Both the position numbers and the translations under genes were made by a program. DNA of 64,000 nucleotides, from assembly GCA_029168955.1 (NCBI GenBank), contig JAPDOI010000040.1, positions 1,600,501 to 1,664,500 on the forward strand, written 5' to 3'. The notes under the pieces are model-generated. The model did no database searches, was not told where the DNA came from, and saw only the letters and a list, made by a program, of their open reading frames with translations. The DNA is from Aplectana chamaeleonis (lineage: Eukaryota; Nematoda; Chromadorea; Rhabditida; Cosmocercidae). Shown here in pieces: positions 35,001 to 47,655 of this stretch (position 1 is its first letter; each line of letters starts with the position of its first letter).

Positions 35001-38000
35001 CTCATTTCGGTCCCACACACTTTCTACGGCGTTCTGCGCACACCCATTTGGGTCCCGCACACTTTCTACGGCGCCCGGCGCACTCCCACTTGGGTCCCGC
35101 ACACTTTCTACGGCGTCCGGCGCACGCCCATTTGGGTCTCGCACACTTTCTACGGCGTCCGGCGCACTCTCACTTGGGTCCCACACACGTTCTACGGCGT
35201 CTTGCGCACACTTATTTGGGTCATGCACACTTTCTACGGCGTCCGATGCACTCTCATTTGGGTCCCACACACTTTCTACGGCGTTCTGCGCACACCCATT
35301 TGGGTCCCGCACGCTTTCTACGGCGTCCTGCGCACTCTCATTTGGGTCCCCCACACTTTCTACAGCGTCCGGCACACTCCCACTTGGGTCCCGCACACAT
35401 GCTACGGCGTCCGGCGCACTCTCATTTGGGTCCCGCACACTTTCTACGGCGTCCGGCGCACTCCCATTTGCGTCCCACACACTTTCTACGGCGTCCGCCG
35501 CACTCCCATTTGCGTCCCACACACTTTCTACAGCGTCCGGCGCACTCTCATTTGGGTCCCGCACACTTTCTACGGCGTCCGGGGGCGTCCGGCGCACTCC
35601 CATTTGGGTCCCGCACACTTTCTACGGCGTCCGGCGCACTCCCATTTGCGTCCCACACACTTTCTACGGCGTCCGGCGCACTCTCACTTGGGCCTCGCAC
35701 ACTTTCTACGGCGTACGGCGCACTCTCATTTGGGTCCCGTACACTTTCTACGGCGTCCGGCGCACTCCCACTTGGGTCCCACACACTTTCTACGGCGTTC
35801 TGCGCACACCCATTTGGGTCCCGCACACTTTCTACGGCGTCCGGCGCACTCCCATTTGCGTCCCACACACTTTCTACGGCGTCCGGTGCACTCTCATTTG
35901 GGTCCCGCACACTTTCTACGGCGTCCGGCGCACTCTCATTTGGGTCCCACACACTTTCTACGGCGTTCTGCGCACACCCATTTGGGTCCCGCACACTTTC
36001 TACGGCGTCCGGCGCACTCCCACGTGGGTCCCGCACACTTTCTACGGCGTCCGGCGCACTCTCATTTGGGTCCCACACACTTTCTACGGCGTCCTGCGCA
36101 CACCCATTCGGGTCCCGCACACTTTCTACGGCGTCTGGCGCACTCTCATTTGGGTCCCGCACACTTTCTACGACGTTCGGCGCACTCTCATTTGGGTCCC
36201 ACACACTTACTTCGGCGTCCGGCGCACACCCATTTGGGTCCCATACACTTTCTACTGCGTTCTGCGCACACCCATTTTATTCCCGCACACTTTCTACGGC
36301 GTCTGGCGCACTCTCATTTGGGTCTCGCACACTTTCTACGGCGTTCCGGCGCACACCCATTTGGGTCCCGCATACTTTCTACGGCGTCCGGCGCACTCTC
36401 ATTTGGGTCCCGCACACTTTCTACGGCGTTCGGCGCACCCCCATTTGGGTCCCGCACACTCTCTTCGGCCTCCGGCGCCCTCCCATTTGGGTCCCGCACA
36501 CTTTCTACGGCGTTCTGCGCACACCCATTTGGGTCCCGCACACTTTCTACGGCGTCCGGCGCACTCTCTTTTGGGTCCCGCACACTTTCTACGACGTTCG
36601 GCGCACTCTCATTTGGGTCCCACACACTTACTTCGGCGTTCTGCGCACACCCATTTGGGTCCCGCACACTTTCTACGGCGTCCGGCGCACTCCCACTTGG
36701 GTCCCGCACACTTTCTACGGCGTTCTGCGCACTCGTTTGGGTCCCGCACACTTTCTACGGCGTCCGGCGCACTCTCATTTGGGTCCCGCACACTTTCTAC
36801 GGCGTCCGGCGCACTCTCATTTGGTCCCGCACACTTTCTACGGCGTCCGGCGCACCCATTTGGGTCCCGCACACTTTCTACGGCGTCCGGCGCACTCTCA
36901 TTTGGGTCCCACACACTTTCTACGGCGTTCTGCGCACACCCATTTGGGTCTCGCACACTTTCTAAGTCGTCCGTCGTACTCTCATTTATGTCCCGCACGC
37001 TTTCTACGGCGTCTGGTGCACTCTCATTTGGGTCTCGCACACTTTCTACGGTGTACGGCGCACTCCCACTTGGGTCCCACACACTTTCTACGGCGTTTGG
37101 CGCACTCTCATTTGGGGCTCGCACACTTTCTACGGCGTCCGGCTCACTCTCATTTGGGTCCCATACACTTTCTACGGCGTTCTGCGCACACCCATTTGGG
37201 TCCCGCACACTTTCTACGGCGTCCGGCGCACTCCCACTTGGGTCCCGCACACTTTCTACGGCGTTCTGCGCACACCCATTTGGGTCCCGCACACTTTCTA
37301 CGGCGTCCGGCGCACTCCCATTTGGGTCCCGCACACTTTCTACGGCGTCACGCGCACTCCCACTTGGGTCCCGCACACTTTATACGGCGTTCTGCGCACA
37401 CCCATTTGGGTCCCGCACACTTTCTACGGAGTCCGGCGCACTCTCGTTTGGGTCCCACACACTTTCTAGGGCGTTCTGCGCACACCCATTTGGGTCCCGC
37501 TCACTTTCTACGGCGTCCGGCGCACTCCCACGTAGGTCCCGCACACTTTCTACGGCGTCCAGCGCACTCCCATTTGGGTCCCGCACACTTTCTACGGCGT
37601 CCGGCGCACTCTCATTTGGGTCCCACACACTTTCTACGGCGTTCGGCGCACTTTCATTTGGGGCCCGCACACTTTCTACGGCGTCCTGCGCACACCCGCT
37701 TGGGTCCCATACAATTACTACGGCGTCCGATGCACTCCCACTTGGGTTCCGCACACTTTCTATGGCGTCCGGTGCACTCTTCTTTGGGTCCCACACACTT
37801 TCTATGGCGTTCTGCGCACACCCATTTGGGTCCCGCACACTTTCTACGGCGTCCGGCGCACTCCCACTTGGGTCCCGCACACTTTCTACGGCGTCCGGCG
37901 CACCCTTATTTGGGTCCCGCACACTTTCTACGGCGTCCGGCGCACTCTCATTTGGGTCCCGCACACTTTCTACGGCGTCCGGCGCACTCTCCATTTGGGT

Positions 38001-41000
38001 CCCACACACTTTCTAGGGCGTTCTGCGCACACCCATTTGGGTCCCGCACACTTTATACGGCGTCCGGCGCACTCCCATTTGGGTCCCACACACTTTCTAC
38101 GGCGTTCTGCGCACACCCATTTGGGTCCCGCACACTTTCTACGGCGTCCGGCGCACTCTCATTTGGGTCCCGCACACTTTCTACGGCGTTCTGCGCACTC
38201 TCATTTGGGTCCCGCACACTTTTTACGGCGTTTCTGCGCACACCCATTTGGGTCTCGCACACTTTCTACGGCGTCCGGTGCACTCTCATTTGGGTCCCGC
38301 ACACTTTCTACGGCGTCCGGCGCACTCTCATTTGGGTTCCACACACTTTCTACGGCGTTTTGCGCACACCCATTTGGGTCCCGCACACTTTCTACGGTGT
38401 CCGGCGCACTCCCACTTGGGTCCCGCACCCTTTCTACGGCGCCCGGCGCCCTCTCATTTGTGTTCCACACCCTTTCTACGGCATTCTGCGCACACCCATT
38501 TGGGTTCCGCACACTTTCTACGGCGTCCGGCGCACTCCCATTTGGGTCCCACACACTTTCTACGGCGTTCTGCGCACCCCCATTTGGGTCCCGTACACTT
38601 TCTACGGCGTCCGGCGCACACCCATTTGGGTCCCACACACTTCCTACGGCATTCGGCGCACTCCCACTTGGGTCCCGCACACTTTCTACGGCGTTCTGCG
38701 CATACCCATTTGGGTCCCACTCACTTTCTACGGCGTTCTGCGCACACCCATTTGGGTCCCGTACAATTTCTACGGCGTCCGGCGCACTCCCATTTGGGTC
38801 CCGCACACTTTCTACGGCGTCCGGCGCACTCCCATTTGGGTCCCGCACACTTTCTACGGCGTTCTGCGCACACCCATTTGGGTCCCGCACACTTTCTACG
38901 GCGTCCGGCGCACTCCCATTTGGGTCCCGCACACTTTCTACGGCGTCCGGCGCACTCCCATTTGGGTCCCGCACACTTTCTACGGCGTTCTGCGCACACT
39001 CTCATTTGGGTCCCGCACACTTTCTACGGCGTCCGGCGCACTCTCATTTGGGTCCCGCACACTTTCTAAGGTGTTCTGCGCACACCCATTTGGGTCCCGC
39101 ACACTTTCTACGGCGTCCGGCGCACTCCCACTTCGGTCCCGCACACTTTCTACGGCGTTCTGCGCACACCCATTTGGGTCCCGCACACTTTCTACGGCGT
39201 CCGGTGCACTCTCATTTGGGTCCCACACACTTTCTACGGCGTTCTGCGCACACCCATTTGGGTCCCGCACACTTTCTACGGCGTCCGGCGCACTCCCATT
39301 TGCGTCCCACACACTTTCTACCGCGTCCGGCGCACCACCCATTTGGGTCCCGCACACTTTCTACGGCGTTCTGCGCACACCCATTTGGGTCCCGCACCCT
39401 TCCTCCGGCGTCCGCCGCACTCTCATTTGGGTCCCACACACTTTCTAAGGCGTCCGGCGCACTCTCATTTGGGTCTCGCACACTTTCTACGGCGTTCTGT
39501 GCACACCCATTTGTGTCCCGCACACTTTCTACGGCGTCCGGCGCACTCTCATTTGGGTCCCGCACACTTTCTACGGCGTCCGGCGCACTGTCATTTGGGT
39601 CCCGCACACTTTCTACGGCGTCCGGCGCACACCCATTTGGGTCCCGCACACTTTCTACGGCGTTCCGGCGCACTCCCATTTGGGTCCCGCACACTTTCTA
39701 CGGCGTTCCGGCGCACTCATTTGGGTCCCGCACACTTTCTACGGCGTTCGGCGCACTCTCATTTGGGTCCCACACACTTTCTAGGGCGTTCTGCGCACAC
39801 CCATTTGGGTCCTGCACAATTTCTACGGCGTCCGGCGCAATCCCACTTGGGTCCCGCACACTTTCTACGGCGTCCTGCGCCCCCCCATTTGGGTCCCACA
39901 CACTTTCTACGGCGTCCGGCGCACTCTCATTTGGGTCCCGCACACTTTCTACGGCGTCCGGCGCACTCCCATTTGGGTCCCGCACACTTTCTACGGCGTC
40001 CGGCGCACTCTCATTTGGGTCCCGCACACTTTCTACGGCGTCCGGCGCACTCCCATTTGGGTCCCGCACACTTTCTACGGCGTCCGGCGCACTCTCATTT
40101 GGGTCCCGCACACTTTCTACGGCGTCCGGCGCACTCTCATTTGGGTCCCACACACTTTCTACGGCGTTCTGCGCACACCCATTTGGGTCCCGCACACTTT
40201 CTACGGCGCCCGGCGCACTCCCACTTGGGTCCCTCACACGCTATACCGCGTCCTGCGCACTCCCATTTGGGTCCCGCACACTTTCTACGGCGTCCGGCGC
40301 ACTCTCATTTGGGTCCCGCACACTTTCTACGGCGTCCGGCGCACTCCCATTTGGGTCCCGCACACTCTACGGCGTCCGGCGCACTCTCATTTGGGTCCCG
40401 CACACTTTCTACGGCGTCCGGCGCACACCCATTTGGGTCCCGCACACTTTCTACGGCGTCCGGCGCATCCCACGTGGGCCCCGCACACTTTCTACGGCGT
40501 CCGGCGCACTCCCACTTGGGTCCCGCACACTTTCTACGGCGTTCTGCGCAAACCCATTTGGGTCCCGCACACTTTCTACGGCGTCCGGCGCACTCTCATT
40601 TGGGTCCCGCACACTTTCTACGGCGTCCGGCGCACTCCCACTTGGGTCCCGCACACTTTCTACGGCGTTCTGCGCACACCCATTTGGGTGCCGCACACTT
40701 TCTACGGCGTCCGGCGCACTCTCATTTGGGTCCCACACACTTTTTACGGCGTTCTGCGCACACCCATTCGGGTCCCGCACACTTTCTACGGCGTCCGGCG
40801 CACTCTCATTTGGGTCCCGCACACTTTCTACGGCGCTCTGCGCACACCCATTTGGGTCCCGCACACTTTCTACGGGGTGCGGCGCACTCCCACTTGGGTC
40901 CCACACACTTTCTACGGCGTTCTGCGCACACCCATTTAGGTCCCGCACACTTTTTACGGCGTCCGGCGCACTCCCACTTGGGTCCCGCACACTTTCTACG

Positions 41001-44000
41001 GCGTCCGGCGCACTCTCATTTGGGTCCCACACACTTTCTAGGGCGTTCTGCGCACACCCATTTGGGTCCCGCACACTTTCTACGGCGTTCTGCGCACACC
41101 AATTTGGGTCCCACACACTTTCTACGGCGTCCGGCGCACTCTCATTTGGGTCCCACACACTTTCTAGGGCGTTCTGCGCACACCCATTTGGGTCCCGCAC
41201 ACTTTCTACGGCGTTCCGGCGCACACCCATTTGGGTCCCGCACACTTTCTACGGCGTTCCGGCGCACACCCATTTGGGTCCCGCACACTTTCTACGGCGT
41301 CCGGCGCACTCTCATTTGGGTCCCGCACACTTTCTACGGCGCGTCCGGCGCACTCTCATTTGGGTGCCGCACACTTTCTACGGCGTCCGGCGCACACCCA
41401 TTTGGGTCGCACACACTTCCTACGGCGTCCGGCGCACTCCCACTTGGGTCCCGCACACTTTCTACGGCGTTCTGCGCACACCCATTTGGGTCCCGCACAT
41501 TTTATACGATGTCCGGCGCACTCTCATTTAGGTCCCGCACACTTTCTATGGCGTTCTGCGCACACCCATTTGGGTTCCGCACACTTTCTACGGCGTCCGG
41601 CGCACTCCCACTTGGGTCCCGCACACTTTCTACGGCGTTCTGCGCAAACCCATTTGGGTCCCGCACACTTTCTACGGCGTCCGGCGCACTCTCATTTGGG
41701 TCCCGCACACTTTCTACGGCGTCCGGCGCACTCCCACTTGGGTCCCGCACACTTTCTACGGCGTCCGACGCACTCTAATTTGGGTCCCGCACACTTTCTA
41801 CGGCGTCCGGCGCACTCTAATTTGGGTCCCGCACACTTTCTACGGCGTCCGGCGCACTCTCATTTGGGTCCCATACACTTTCTACGGCGTCCGGCGCACA
41901 CCCATTTGGGTCCCGCACACTTTCTACGGCGTCCGGCGCACTCCCACTTGGGTCCCGCAGACTTTCTACGGCGTTCTGCGCACACCCATTTGGGTCCCGC
42001 ACACATTCTACGGCCTCCGGCGCACTCCCACTTGGGTCCCGCACACTTTCTACGGCGTCCGGCGCACTCCCGCTTGGGTCACGCACACTTTCTACGGCGT
42101 CAGGCGCACTCTCATTTGGGTCCCGCACACTTTCTACGGCGTCCGGCGCACTCCCACTTGGGTTCCCCACACTTTCTAGCGCGTTCTGCGCACACCCATT
42201 TGGGTCCCGCACATTTTCTACGGCGTCCGGCGCACTTCCCCTTCGGTTCCGCACACTTTCTACGGCGTTCTGCGCCCACCCATTTGGGCCCCTCACTCTT
42301 TCTACGGCGTTCTGCGCACACCCATTTGGGTCCCGCACACTTTCTACGGCGTTCTGCGCACTCCCATTTGGGTCCCGCACACTTTCTACGGCGTCCGGCA
42401 CACTCATTTGGGTCCCGCACACTTTCTACGGCGTCCGGTGCACTCTCATTTGGGTCCCACACACTTTCTACGGCGTTCTGCGCACACCCATTTGGGTCCC
42501 GCACACTTTCTACGGCGTCCGGCGCACTCTCATTTGGGTCCCGCACACTTTCTACGGCGTCCGGCGCACTCTCATTTGGGTCCCGCACACTTTCTACGGC
42601 GTCCGGCGCACTCTCATTTGGGTCCTACACACTTTCTAGGGCGTTCTGCGCACACCCATTTGGGTCCCGCATACTTTCTACGGCGTTCTGCGCACACCCA
42701 TTTGGGTCCCGCACACTTTCTACGGCGTCCGGCGCACTCCCACTTGGGTCCCGCACACTTTCTACGGCGTTCTGCGCACACCCATTTGGGTCCCGCACAC
42801 TTTCTACGGCGTCCGGCGCACTCTCATTTGGGTCCCGCACACTTTCTACGGCGTTCTGCGCACACCCATTTGGGTCCCGCACACTTTCTACGGCGTCCGG
42901 CGCACTCTCATTTGGGTCCCACACACTTTCTAGGGCGTTCTGCGCACACCCATTTGGGTCCCGCACACTTTCTACGGCGTCCGGCGCACTCCCACTTGGG
43001 TCCCGCACACTTTCTACGGCGTCCGGCGCACTCTCATTTGGGTCCCGCACACTTTCTACGGCGTCCGGCGCACACCCACTTGGGTCCCACACACTTTCTA
43101 GGGCGTTCTGCGCACACCCATTTGGGTCCCGCACACTTTCTACGGCGTCCGGCGCACACCCATTTGGGTCCCGCACACTTTCTACGGCGTCCGGCGCACT
43201 CCCACTTGGGTCCCGCACACTTTCTACGGCGTCCGGCGCACTCTCATTTGGGTCCCACACACTTTCTACGGCGTTCTGCGCACACCCATTTGGGTCCCAC
43301 ACACTTTCTACGGCGTTCTGCGCACCCCCATTTGGGTCCCGCACACTTTCTACGGCGCCCGGCGCACTCCCACTCGGGTCCCGCACACTTTCTACGGCGT
43401 CCGGCGCACTCCCACGTGGGTCCCGCACACTTTCTACGGCGTCCGGCGCACTCTCATTTGGGTCCCACACACTTTCTACGGCGTTCTGCGCACAACCATT
43501 TGGGTCCCGCACACATTCTACGGCGTCCGGCGCACTCCCACGATTTGGGTCCCGCACACATTCTACGGCGTCCGGCGCACTCCCACGTGGGTCCCGCACA
43601 CTTTCTACGGCGTCCGGCGCACTCTCATTTGGGTCCCACACACTTTCTACGGCGTTCTGCGCACACCCATTTGGGTCCCGCACACTTTCTACGGCGTTCT
43701 GCGCACACCCATTTGGGTCCCACACACTTTCTACGGCGTCCGGCGCACTCTCATTTGGGTCCCACACACTTTCTACGGCGTCCGGCGCACTCCCATTTGG
43801 GTCCCGCACACTTTCTACGGCGTCCGGCGCACTCTCATTTGGGTCCCACACACTTTCTACGGCGTTCTGCGCACACCCATTTGGGTCCCACACACTTTCT
43901 ACGACGTCCGGCGCACTCCCACGTGGGTCCCGCACCCTTTGTACGGCGTCCGGCGCACTCTCATTTGGATCCCACACACTTTCTACGGCGTTCTGCGCAC

Positions 44001-47000
44001 ACCCATTTGGGTCCCACACACTTTCTACGGCGTCCGGCGCACTCCCATTTGGGTCCCGCACACTTTCTACGGCGTCCGGCGCACTCTCATTTGGGTCCCA
44101 CACACTTTCTGCGCACACCCGTTTGGGTCCCGCACACTTTCTGCGGCGTCCTGCGAACTCTCATTTGGGTCCCACACACTTTCTACGGCGTTCTGTGCAC
44201 ACCCATTTGTGTCCCGCACACTTTCTACGGCGTTCTGCGCACACCCATTTGCGTCCCACACACTTTCTTCGGCGTCCGGCGCACTCTCATTTGGGTCCCG
44301 CACACTTTCTACGGCGTCCGGCGCACTCTCATTTGGGTCCCACACACTTTCTACGGCGTTCTGCGCACACCCATTTGGGTCCCACACAATAACTACGGCG
44401 TGTGGCGCACTCTCATTTGGGTCCCGCACACTTTCTACGGCGTCCGGCGCATTCTCATTTGGGTCCCACACAATAACTACGGCGTTCTGTGCACACCCAT
44501 TTGGGTCCCGCACACTTTCTACGGCGTCCGGCGCACTCTCATTTGGGTTCGACACCCTTTCTAGGGCGTTCTGCGCACACCCACTTGGGTCGCGCATACT
44601 TTCTACGGCGTTCTGCGCACTCCCATTTGGGTCCCGCACGCTTTCTACGGCGTCCGGCGCACTCCCATTTGGGTCCCACACACTTTCTACGGCGTTCTGC
44701 GCACACCCATTTGGGTCCCGCACACTTTCTACGGCGTCCGGCGCACACCCATTTGGGTCCCGCACACTTTCTACGGCGTTATGCGCACACTCATTTGGGT
44801 CCCGCACACTTTCTACGGCGTCCGGCGCACTCATTTGGGTCCCGCACACTTTCTACGGCGTTCTGCGCACACCCATTTGGGTCCCGCACACTTTCTACGG
44901 CGTTCTGCGCACACCCATTTGGGTCCCGCACACTTTCTACGGCGTCCGGCGCACTCCCACTTGGGTCCCGCACACTTTCTACGGCGTTCTGCGCACACCC
45001 ATTTGGGTCCCGCACACTTTCTACGGCGTCCGGCGCACTCTCATTTGGGTCCCGCACACTTTCTACGGCGTTCTGCGCACACCCATTTGGGTCCCGCACA
45101 CTTTCTACGGCGTCCGGCGCACTCTCATTTGGGTCCCACACACTTTCTACGGCGTTCTGCGCACACCCATTTAGGTCCCGCACACTTTCTACGGCGTCCG
45201 GCGCACTCTCATTTGGGTCCCACACACTTTCTACGGCGTCCGGCGCACTCTCATTTGGGTCCCACACACTTTCTACGGCGTTCTGCGCACACCCATTTAG
45301 GTCCCGCACACTTTCTACGGCGTCCGGCGCACTCTCACTTGGGTCTCGCACACTTTCTACGGCGTCCGGCGCACTCTCATTTGGGTCCCGCACACTTTCT
45401 ACGGCGTCCGGCACACTCTCATTTGGGTCCCACACACTTTCTACGGCATTCTGCGCACACCCATTTGGGTCTCGCACACTTTCTACGGCGTCCGGCGCAC
45501 TCTCACTTGGGTCCCACACACGTTCTACGGCGTCTTGCGCACACTTATTTGGGTCCCGCACACTTTCTACGGCGTCCGGTGCACTCTCATTTGGGTCCCA
45601 CACACTTTCTACGGCGTTCTGCGCACACCCATTTGGGTCCCGCACACTTTCTACGGCGTCCGGCGCACTCTCATTTGGGTCTCGCACACTTTCTACGGCA
45701 TTCTGCGCACACCCATTTGGGTCCCGCACACTTTCTACGGCGTCCGGCGCACTCTCATTTGGGTCCCACACACTTTCTACGGCGTTCTGCGCACACCCAT
45801 TTGGGTCCCGCACACTTTCTACGGCGTTCTGCGCACACCCATTTGGGTCCCGCACACTTTCTACGGCGTCCGGCGCACTCGCACTTGGGTCTCGCACACT
45901 TTCTACGGCGTTCTGCGCACACTCATTTGGGTCCCGCACACTTTCTACGGCGTCCGGCGCACTCTCTCATTTGGGTCCCACACCGTTTCTAGGGCGTTCT
46001 GCGCACACCCATTTGGGTCCCGCACACTTTCTACGGCGTCCGGCGCACTCCCACTTGGGTCCCGCACACTTTCTACGGCGTCCGGCGCACACCCATTTGG
46101 GTCCCACACACTTTCTAGGGCGTTCTGCGCATACCCATTTGGGTCCCACACACTTTCTACGGCGTTCTGCGCACACCCATTTGGGTCCCGCACACTTTCT
46201 ACGGCGTTCTGCGCACACCCATTTGGGTCCCGCACACTTTCTACGGCGTCCGGCGCACTCCCACTTGGGTCCCGCACACTTTCTACGGCGTTCTGCGCAC
46301 ACCCATTTGGGTCCCGCACACTTTCTACGGCGTCCGGCGCACTTCCACTCGGGTCCCGCACACTTTCTACGGCGTCCGGCGCACTCCCACGCGGGTCCCG
46401 CACACTTTCTACGGCGTCCGGCGCCCTCTCATTCGGGTTCCGCACACTTTCTACGGCGTCCGGCGCACTCCTACTTGGGTCCCGCACACTTTCTACGGCG
46501 TCTGCGCACACCCATTTGGGTCCCGCACACTTTCTACGTCGTCCGGCGCACTCCCACGCGGGTCCCGCACACTTTCTACGGCGTCCGGCGCACTCCCACT
46601 TGAGTCCCGCACACTTTCTACGGCGTCCGCTGCACTCCCATTTGGGTCCCGCACACTTCTACGGAGTCCGGCGCACACCCATTTGGGTCCCACACACTTT
46701 CTAGGGCGTTCTGCGCACACCCATTTGGGTCCCGCACACTTTCTACTGCGTCCGGCGCACTCTCATTTGGGTCCCGCACACTTACTACGGCGTTCTGCGC
46801 ACACCCATTTGGGTCCCGCACACTTTATACGGCGTCCGGCGCAATCCCACGTGGGTTCCGCACACTTTCTACGGCGTCCGGCGCACTCTCATTTGGGTCC
46901 CGCACACTTACTACGGCGTTCTGCGCACACCCATTTGGGTCCCGCACACTTTATACGGCGTCCGGCGCAATCCCACGCGGGTCCCGCACACTTCGTTGGG

Positions 47001-47655
47001 CGTTCTGCGAACACCCAGTTGGGTCCCGCACACCTTCTTCGGCGTCCGGCGCACTCCGACGTGGCTCCCACACACTTTCTAGGGCGTTCTGCGCACACCC
47101 ATTTGGGTCCCGCACACTTTCTACGGCGTCCGGCGCACTCCATTTGGATCCCGCACACATTCTACAGCGTTCTGCGCACACCCATTTGGGTCCCGCACAC
47201 TTTCTACGGCGTCCTGCGCATCCCACTTGGGTCCGGCAAACGTTCTACGCCGTCCGGCACACGCTCATTTGGGGCCCCCACACTTTCTACGGCCTTCTGC
47301 GCACACCCATTTGGGTCCCGCACACTTTCTACGGCGTCCGGTGCACTCCCACTTGGGTCCCGCACACTTTCTACGGCGTTCTGCGCACACCCATTTGGGT
47401 CCCACACACTTTCTACGGCGTTCTGCGCACACCCATTTGGGCCCCGCACACTTTCTACGGCGTCCGGCGCACTCCCACTTGGGTCCCGCACACTTTCTAC
47501 GGCGTTCTGCGCACACCCATTTGGGTCCCGCACACTTTCTACGGCGTCCGTCGCACTCCTTACTTTGGTCCCACACACATGTTCTACGATGTCTTTCGCA
47601 CTCCTGCTGGGGTCCCGCACAGTTTCTACGGCGTTCTGTGGCGCACTTCTGAGTC
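14091..47655 (+). repeat. Giant 42-bp minisatellite array
   Basis: About 33.5 kb (near 800 copies) of a 42-bp unit. Its common forms are GCGTTCTGCGCACACCCATT... and GCGTCCGGCGCACTCCCACT..., each followed by TGGGTCCC(G/A)CACACTTTCTACG. A third form has CACTCTCATT. The unit is exactly 14 codons and its consensus lacks stops in all three forward frames and two of three reverse frames, which explains the many overlapping open frames (longest about 1,736 codons, 29471-34681). Single-base indels shift frame freely between stretches, so there is no sign of selection on any frame. The right end decays near 47560-47655. I see no transposon inside the array. Its length may be affected by assembly collapse. 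Confidence 0.97.

Noticed and set aside
14091..47655. CRISPR array
   Set aside because: Units are contiguous without unique spacers, and the host is eukaryotic.
13806..47655. Telomeric repeat
   Set aside because: No TTAGGC arrays, the nematode telomere repeat, are present; the unit is 42 bp and unrelated.
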